DNA of 64,000 nucleotides from Guyparkeria hydrothermalis (GTDB lineage Bacteria; Pseudomonadota; Gammaproteobacteria; Halothiobacillales; Halothiobacillaceae): positions 2,152,311 through 2,216,310 of the forward strand of contig NZ_JAJSED010000001.1 in the NCBI RefSeq assembly GCF_023555385.1, written 5' to 3'. Positions 58,251 through 64,000 of the stretch are shown in pieces. A model generated the notes under the pieces. That model worked only from the letters and a program-made list of their open reading frames with translations. It made no database searches and was not told the DNA's origin. The position numbers and the translations under genes are program-made. Each line of letters begins with the position of its first letter. Positions within the stretch are counted from its first letter, which is position 1.

Positions 58251-59344
58251 CAGTCGAAGCTCCTTAACGCAAGCCCGCAGGCAATCAGCATTGCGGTGCC
58301 GTGCCGAGACATCTGCTCGGTAGACACGCCAGGTCCCTTGGCGAGTGCAGCGAACGGATTCGCCAGCCGGGTGGCGACCCCGGTCTCGTTGTTGATTCGC
58401 TCGACGGCGCCGGCGGTGTTGGCCGCCCCGCCGCCGAGAAGGATGAGATTGACGGTGCTGCCGCTCGACTCGGAGTAGTAATACTGGATGAAGCGTTCGA
58501 CGTTCATCGCCAGCGAGTCGAGGTAGGGTTGCAGCACCTTGCGCTGGTAGTCCTCGGGCAGGCTGTCGTCGCGTTTTCGCTCTTCGGCCTCTTCGAGCGA
58601 CAGGCCGTATTGGGCAGCGATCTCGCTGGTCAGCTGCTGGCCGCCGCCCTCGTGCTCGCGCGTATAGACGATGTCGTCGTCGACGAAGATGCTCAGCGTG
58701 GTCGTGGTGTCGCCGAGATCGAAGACGGCCACCGGCTGGGAACGTTCCTCCGGAGCAAGTGTCGGAGCCAGTATCTCGGTGAAAGCGTTCTGGAGGGCGA
58801 ACGACTCGATGTCGACCACGTCAACCGCCATCCCGGCGGCTTCCGCGACGGCAATCCGGCTGTCGACGTTGTCCGTCCGGGTCGCCGCCATCAGGACGTC
58901 GAGGCCTTCGGTGTCTCCGGCGCGACGTTTCTTCTGCTTGCCGAGAATGTCGGTCTGGATCGGCTCGAAGTCGAAGTTGACCTCGTCGATCGGGAAGGGG
59001 ATGTACTGGTCCGCTTCGAGCCGGACCTGTTCCTCAAGCTCGAATTCGTCGCCGGGGTTGTCGATATGCAACACCCGGCTGACGGCCGAGGATGTCGGCA
59101 CCGCCATGCAGAGGTGACGCCCCTTGATGCGGGCCCGCTGCACGGCACGCCCCAGCGCGGCGGCAACGGCATCCGTGTCGGTGATGGACTTGCCCTGGAC
59201 AGCCCCTTGGGGAAGAGGCTCGATGGCGAACGCGGTGGTTCGATAGCCGCCTCGGCGTTTCTCCAGCTGGATCAGCTTGACGGCGGTCGAACTGATGTCG
59301 ACCCCGAGGCGAGCGGGTTTAGCGCTGAATAGTGGCACGGTCAT
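58250..59344 (-). CDS. pilM: Type IV pilus assembly ATPase-like protein PilM
   Basis: This 364-residue FtsA/actin-like cytoplasmic protein binds the PilN N-terminus. It shows LGVDISSTAVKLIQLEK, VAVFDLGDTTTTLSIF and LLGGGAANTAGAVERI as nucleotide-binding signatures. It is first gene of pilMNOPQ, divergent from ponA with a 151-bp gap, which is the classic arrangement in gammaproteobacteria. Confidence 0.97.
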   Translation of the reverse strand: MTVPLFSAKPARLGVDISSTAVKLIQLEKRRGGYRTTAFAIEPLPQGAVQGKSITDTDAVAAALGRAVQRARIKGRHLCMAVPTSSAVSRVLHIDNPGDEFELEEQVRLEADQYIPFPIDEVNFDFEPIQTDILGKQKKRRAGDTEGLDVLMAATRTDNVDSRIAVAEAAGMAVDVVDIESFALQNAFTEILAPTLAPEERSQPVAVFDLGDTTTTLSIFVDDDIVYTREHEGGGQQLTSEIAAQYGLSLEEAEERKRDDSLPEDYQRKVLQPYLDSLAMNVERFIQYYYSESSGSTVNLILLGGGAANTAGAVERINNETGVATRLANPFAALAKGPGVSTEQMSRHGTAMLIACGLALRSFD

Positions 59345-59460
59345 TCCCTTCCTTTTGAGCGTGCGTTAAGGTTTCGCACACACGCACCTTGTCTCCCAGA
59401 TATGCATCCTATGGCATAACCGCCGCGGTTGTCGATAACGGCGCCCGAGCAAACACGCCT

Positions 59461-59490
59461 TTGACGGTCATTGGGACTCACATTTCTTAT
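59461..59490 (+). promoter_or_regulatory. Candidate ponA promoter (near-leaderless)
   Basis: TTGACG (59461-59466) and TCTTAT (59485-59490) are 18 bp apart. The -10 ends 5 bp before the ponA ATG, and the preceding bases contain no Shine-Dalgarno, so the mRNA could begin at the start codon. Confidence 0.45.
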
Positions 59491-59495
59491 TTCGA

Positions 59496-61871
59496 ATGAA
59501 GCTTATCAAGATTATTTTTTATCTGGTTGGTTTGGGGTTGATTCTGGGCCTCGCCGGCCTAGGGGTCCTGTATCATATTTACAACACTCAGTTGCCGAGC
59601 GTCGACGAGCTGGGTGAGGTGCGTTACCAGATGCCGATGCGCATCCACGACCGGGAAGGGGGGCTGATTGCGGAGTACGGCAACCAGCGGCGCTTCCCCG
59701 TTTCCTTTGACGAGATCCCGCCGGTGGTGGTCGATGCCTTCGTCGCGGCGGAAGACGATCGCTTCTTCGAGCACGTCGGCGTCGACTTCATCGGTCTGGC
59801 GCGAGCGGCCATTGAGCTGGTGCGTACCGGTGAAAAGTCGCAGGGTGGCTCGACGATCACCATGCAGGTGGCACGCAACTTCTATCTGGGTCGCGAGAAG
59901 ACCTACACGCGCAAGCTTTACGAGATCCTTCTGGCGATCAAGATCGATCGTGCGTTCAGCAAGGAAGAGATCCTCTCGCTGTATCTGAACAAGATCTTCA
60001 TGGGGCACCGTGCCTACGGGGTGAAGGCTGCGGCTCAGGTCTACTTCGACAAGACGCTGCCCGAACTCACGGTTGCCGAGGCTGCCATGCTGGCGGCCTT
60101 GCCGAAGGCGCCGTCGACCACCAATCCAGTCACCAACCCCGAACGCGCCCTCGCCCGGCGGGCCTACGTGCTTGGTCGGATGCTCAAACTGGGCATGATC
60201 GACCAGTCAACGTTCGACCGGGCCATGGAGGAACCGCTGCCGGGTGAGCTGTTCACGTCCGCCGAGATCACCACCAAGGCCCCGTTCGCGGCCGAGATGG
60301 CGCGTCATGATCAGGTCGCCCGCTTCGGTGACGACGCCTACCAGATGGGTCTCAACGTGCACACCAGCATTGACCCGACGGCACAGGCCTCGGCTCGTCG
60401 CGCGTTGCGCGCGGCATTGATCGCCTACGACCGGCGGCATGGCTACCGGGGCCCGGAGGCCGACTGGAGTGACGTGCTGGGTGATCGTGAGGCACTGGAG
60501 GAGCGTGTGGCGGAGGCCAAGCCGGTCGGCGGACTGTTGCCGGCAGTCGTGCTCGAGGCCGCTGCGGACAAGGCCAACTTGCGGGTGGGCGATCGCGGTG
60601 AAGTGGCGATCGACCTCGAAGCGGTCAAATGGGCCTGCGAGTACCGGTCTGTGGACCGTTGCGGCCCGAAACCCGGGGCAGTGAACGAGGTCCTGTCGGC
60701 CGGCGACATGGTGCGAGTGGAATCCATCGAGGAGGAAGAGGGCGTTCGATACCGTCTGGCCCAGATCCCGGAAGTGACTGGCGCCTTCGTGGCTCTGGAT
60801 CCGGACAGTGGCGCGATTCGCGCGATGGTGGGCGGCTTCGATTTCTTCCAGGACAGCCAGTTCAACAACGTCACCCAGGCGGAGCGGCAGCCGGGTTCCG
60901 GCTTCAAGCCCTATCTCTATTCGGCCGCGCTTCACCACGGTTTCACCTGGGCCAGCCTGATCAACGACTCTCCGGTCGTGATCGAGGATGGTGTTCGCCA
61001 GGGGATCGACTGGCGCCCGAGCAACTATGGCCGTAGTTTTGGCGGCATGCGCCGCATGCGGGATGCCCTGACGCACTCTGTCAATCTGGTGTCGATCCGA
61101 CTGGCGCGCTCGGTGGGCCCGCAGAACGTGCTGGAGTATGCCGGGCGCTTCGGTCTGCCGGTGGAATCCTGGAAGCCGACGCTGTCGATGGCGCTTGGCA
61201 GTTACACCCTGACACCGCTTGACCAGGCCGCCGGCTTCTCGGTGTTTGCCAATGGCGGCTATCGCGTGTCCCCCTACCTGGTGACGCAGGTGGGCAACCC
61301 GGATGAGGGTGCCGTCTACTCGCACCCTGACGTCAGCCCCTGTGATGATTGCTCGGCGGAGACGTCCGATCCCAGTCTCGCTCCACGGGCGATTAGTCCG
61401 CAGAACGCCTTCCTGATGCGCACGGGGTTGAAGGGCGTGATTCGGGAAGGTACCGGCGTGCGCGCCTGGCGGGCGCTCGAGCGTCGTGACATCGGCGGCA
61501 AGACCGGCACCACCAATGATCAGCGTGACGCCTGGTTCTCCGGGTTCGGTCCCGGTTGGGTCGGGGTTGCCTGGGTCGGGTTCAGTGACAACAGCGAGCT
61601 GGGACGCCGCGAGACCGGCGGGCGCGCCGCCTTGCCGATGTGGATCGATTTCATGCGGGATGTCCTGCCCGAACCGGTCGACGGCGAGGAGCCGCCCGAA
61701 GGCATCGTGACCGCCTGGATCGATCCGGACACCGGCAGGCGCGTGCCGGAAGGACACCCGGGCGCTATCCGCGAGTATTTCGACTCCACCAACCCTGAGG
61801 CCGAGCTGCCCAAGGAAGATCCGGCGGCCGCATCGGGCACCTCGAAAGAGGTGATCGAGAGTCTGTTCTGA
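59496..61871 (+). CDS. mrcA: Penicillin-binding protein 1A (bifunctional)
   Basis: This 791-residue peptidoglycan synthase, often called ponA, has an N-terminal membrane anchor (residues 4-26). The glycosyltransferase domain has catalytic Glu86 in AAEDDRFFEH, then QGGSTITMQVARNFYL and NKIFMGHRAYGV. An inserted OB-like region spans about 310-420. The transpeptidase motifs are SGFK (Ser about 468), SVN and KTGTTND (about 669). It is divergent from pilMNOPQ. The start lacks a ribosome site but fits the anchor well. Confidence 0.96.
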   Translation: MKLIKIIFYLVGLGLILGLAGLGVLYHIYNTQLPSVDELGEVRYQMPMRIHDREGGLIAEYGNQRRFPVSFDEIPPVVVDAFVAAEDDRFFEHVGVDFIGLARAAIELVRTGEKSQGGSTITMQVARNFYLGREKTYTRKLYEILLAIKIDRAFSKEEILSLYLNKIFMGHRAYGVKAAAQVYFDKTLPELTVAEAAMLAALPKAPSTTNPVTNPERALARRAYVLGRMLKLGMIDQSTFDRAMEEPLPGELFTSAEITTKAPFAAEMARHDQVARFGDDAYQMGLNVHTSIDPTAQASARRALRAALIAYDRRHGYRGPEADWSDVLGDREALEERVAEAKPVGGLLPAVVLEAAADKANLRVGDRGEVAIDLEAVKWACEYRSVDRCGPKPGAVNEVLSAGDMVRVESIEEEEGVRYRLAQIPEVTGAFVALDPDSGAIRAMVGGFDFFQDSQFNNVTQAERQPGSGFKPYLYSAALHHGFTWASLINDSPVVIEDGVRQGIDWRPSNYGRSFGGMRRMRDALTHSVNLVSIRLARSVGPQNVLEYAGRFGLPVESWKPTLSMALGSYTLTPLDQAAGFSVFANGGYRVSPYLVTQVGNPDEGAVYSHPDVSPCDDCSAETSDPSLAPRAISPQNAFLMRTGLKGVIREGTGVRAWRALERRDIGGKTGTTNDQRDAWFSGFGPGWVGVAWVGFSDNSELGRRETGGRAALPMWIDFMRDVLPEPVDGEEPPEGIVTAWIDPDTGRRVPEGHPGAIREYFDSTNPEAELPKEDPAAASGTSKEVIESLF

Positions 61872-61917
61872 TCACGACAGGGCCGGCGGTGCCTGCCGGC
61901 CATTCGACGAGGAGGAG

Positions 61918-62517
61918 ATGATGGGGCCCGCTTCGCTGGAAGTGCTGCGCGTGGCCGCGCGTGAGGCGGCCGAATCGCCCGGGCAATCATTGCACGCGTC
62001 GCTGGAGGATGCGGCGCGTTCGCTGGGCGAGTCGCTGGACGGTCGTTTCCTGGCGGCGGATCTCGAGCGTCTCGAGCTCGAGTTGACGCGTTACCGGACT
62101 ACGTTCCATCCGGAGCAGGGTGAGCGGGTGCTCGAACTGCGCCGCGCCGCGCTCGAGGCGATGGACTTCTTTGCCGAGTTCCGACCCCGGCTGGTGGGGG
62201 AGGTGCTGTCAGGTACCGCAGACGAGTACTCGCCCATCGTGCTGCAGTTGTTTGCGCCCACTCCCGAGGGCGTGATGGAGCGCTTGCTGACCCGGGACAT
62301 CCCTTTCGAGGAATCGGAGACGACCTACCAGTACGGTGATGGTCGAAGCGAGCGGGTCTCGGTGTTTGCCTTCGGAGCGGGAGGCGACCAAGTGGTGCTC
62401 GAGGTATTCCCCGAGGAACGCATCCGCGAGGCGCCGCTCGGTCCCGGTGGAGCCAAGCTGCGCCGTGCCTCCCGGGGCCAGTTGCAGGCCCTGATCGACG
62501 GTGAGACGCACGCCTGA
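61918..62517 (+). CDS. Uncharacterised protein downstream of mrcA
   Basis: This 199-residue soluble acidic protein has a strong AGGAGGAG site before ATG 61918 (or 61921). The N-terminal third is helical and charged. The middle (FFAEFRPRLVGEVLSGTADEYSP, then LQLFAPTPEGVMERLLTRDIPFEE) looks like a minimal nucleotidyltransferase-type alpha/beta fold, but I cannot confirm catalytic residues. The end has GPGGAKLRRASRGQLQALI. It lies 46 bp after mrcA on the same strand, probably co-transcribed, and before a strong bidirectional terminator. Confidence 0.75.
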   Translation: MMGPASLEVLRVAAREAAESPGQSLHASLEDAARSLGESLDGRFLAADLERLELELTRYRTTFHPEQGERVLELRRAALEAMDFFAEFRPRLVGEVLSGTADEYSPIVLQLFAPTPEGVMERLLTRDIPFEESETTYQYGDGRSERVSVFAFGAGGDQVVLEVFPEERIREAPLGPGGAKLRRASRGQLQALIDGETHA

Positions 62518-62536
62518 GCGCGCATCGCTCGGAAAC

Positions 62537-62566
62537 AAGAACGCCCCCGGATCCGGGGGCGTTCTT
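62537..62566. terminator. Bidirectional terminator between the unknown gene and hemE
   Basis: A perfect 30-bp palindrome is centred on GGATCC, with arms of 15 bp each. It lies between convergent genes, 20 bp from either stop codon. The ends give CTT-rich tracts in both directions instead of long T runs. Confidence 0.8.
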
Positions 62567-62587
62567 CGTTGAGGCGTTGCCGTGGTG

Positions 62588-63652
62588 TCAGTCGCGGGCG
62601 CTGAGGCGGTGAACCGCATCGACGAGCACCTTCACCTTGTCCGGATTCACGTGCTGATGGATGCCGTGGCCCAGGTTGAAGACGTGACCGGGGTTGGGGC
62701 CGAACTCCTCGAGAATGCGCGCCACCTCCCGCTCGATCACCTCGTCCGGGGCGTAGAGCACGCTCGGGTCGAGGTTGCCCTGCAGGGCAACCCGGTCACC
62801 GACTTTCTCGCGAATCGTGTCGAGGTTCACGGTCCAGTCCAGGCCGATACCGTCGGCGCCGGTGTCCGCGATCCAGGAGGCCCATTGGCCACCGCCCTTG
62901 GTGAACAGCGTGACCGGCACGTAGCTGCCGTCCGGGCGCTCCCGGTTCAGCCCGTCGACGATGCGTTGCATGTACTGCAGCGAGAAGTCGCGGTAGTCGT
63001 GCGGCGCGAGGACGCCACCCCAGGTGTCGAACACCATCAGCGCCTGGGCGCCGGCCTCGATCTGGGCATTGAGGTAGTCGGTGACCGCGTCGGCCAGTCG
63101 GCCCAGCAGGTCGTGGGCCGCCTTCGGGTCGCTGTAGACCAATCCCTTTACCTTGGCGAAGTCTTTGGTGCCGCCGCCCTCGACCATGTAGGTCGCCAGC
63201 GTCCACGGGCTGCCGGTGAAGCCGATCAGCGGCACGCGGCCGTCAAGCGCCTTGCGGATGGTGGACACGGCGTTCATGACGTAGCCCAGGTCCGATCCCA
63301 TGTCCGGCTTCGGCAGGCGGGCCACGTCGGCGGCCGAGCGCACGGGGCGCTCGAAGACCGGGCCCTCGCCGGCGACGAACTTGAGCCCAAGGCCCATGGC
63401 ATCCGGGATGGTGAGGATGTCGGAGAACAGGATCGCCGCATCCAGATCGTACCGTTCCAGCGGCTGCAGGGTGACCTCGCAGGCCAGATCCGCCGAGCGG
63501 CACAGGTCCATGAAGCTGCCGGCACGCTCACGAGTGGCGCGGTATTCCGGCAGGTAGCGCCCGGCCTGGCGCATGATCCAGATCGGGGTGCGGTCGACGG
63601 GCTGGCGCGCAAGCGCGCGCAGCAGACGATCGTTCTGCAGCGGGGCAGTCAT
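62588..63652 (-). CDS. hemE: Uroporphyrinogen decarboxylase
   Basis: This 354-residue enzyme decarboxylates uroporphyrinogen III to coproporphyrinogen III in haem synthesis. Signatures are [16 protein letters not shown] at the N-terminus, [17 protein letters not shown], and [16 protein letters not shown]. The C-terminal [13 protein letters not shown] closes the active site. ATG 63652 lies just after the gltD stop (4 bp gap), so hemE is probably translated from the gltD-hemE message. Confidence 0.97.
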   Translation of the reverse strand: MTAPLQNDRLLRALARQPVDRTPIWIMRQAGRYLPEYRATRERAGSFMDLCRSADLACEVTLQPLERYDLDAAILFSDILTIPDAMGLGLKFVAGEGPVFERPVRSAADVARLPKPDMGSDLGYVMNAVSTIRKALDGRVPLIGFTGSPWTLATYMVEGGGTKDFAKVKGLVYSDPKAAHDLLGRLADAVTDYLNAQIEAGAQALMVFDTWGGVLAPHDYRDFSLQYMQRIVDGLNRERPDGSYVPVTLFTKGGGQWASWIADTGADGIGLDWTVNLDTIREKVGDRVALQGNLDPSVLYAPDEVIEREVARILEEFGPNPGHVFNLGHGIHQHVNPDKVKVLVDAVHRLSARD

Positions 63653-63656
63653 CAAA

Positions 63657-64000
<344 letters not shown>

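Overview
The window is GC-rich bacterial chromosome, almost fully coding, with no insertion sequence, phage gene or CRISPR array that I can see. Gene content and order point to a gammaproteobacterium. The markers are dnaG-rpoD beside tRNA-Ile(CAU), the ponA / pilMNOPQ-aroK-aroB-damX-gltB block, osmoregulated periplasmic glucan genes (opgG, opgH, opgD), ubiA, hemE and Fur-type iron regulation. A periplasmic DsrE-like protein, a cytochrome c' and a cytochrome b561/YceI pair hint at a respiratory, possibly sulfur-oxidising lineage, but the window does not prove that. No species is claimed.

Region 1-10.9 kb is a mix of small units. The minus strand carries two FtsX-type ABC permeases with an outer-membrane lipoprotein-sorting-like protein. 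uvrD and an orphan Tat-exported TRAP solute-binding protein follow. A DtxR/MntR-type regulator then faces a degenerate ZnuA-like protein across a 17-bp palindrome. Next come a gamma carbonic anhydrase, ubiA, a secreted DsrE-like protein, a cytochrome c' with palindromes at its promoter, and a small Cys-rich unknown protein.

Region 10.9-19.1 kb is one tightly overlapping operon: outer-membrane channel, adaptor and CzcA/CusA-type RND pump, then a DUF3240 protein, a PepSY protein, and an OmpR-type response regulator with its sensor kinase. A direct repeat with an 11-bp period ahead of the operon is a candidate binding site for that regulator.

Region 19.1-36.3 kb holds a 1399-residue PAS/GAF/GGDEF/EAL protein, a Fur-boxed ferric iron ABC operon (fbpA-fbpB-fbpC plus an exported amidohydrolase) and a LysR regulator facing cytochrome b561-YceI. 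It also holds hemP with a Fur-like site, a Ca2+/Na+ antiporter, a methyltransferase, a quinone-oxidoreductase-like dehydrogenase, and a glycerate kinase with its GntP-type permease.

Region 36.6-42.3 kb is a four-gene osmoregulated periplasmic glucan operon. A 94-residue unknown protein sits between opgG and an opgH that lacks the long N-terminal cytoplasmic domain of the enterobacterial enzyme. Region 42.3-64 kb is core genome on the minus strand: tRNA-Ile, rpoD, dnaG, gltB, damX-like, aroB, aroK, pilQPONM. It continues with ponA and an unknown gene on the plus strand, then hemE and the end of gltD. gltD lies about 13 kb from gltB, which is unusual. Several intrinsic terminators split this block into transcription units, and uvrD, aroK and ponA have -10-like elements so close to their start codons that their mRNAs may be leaderless.
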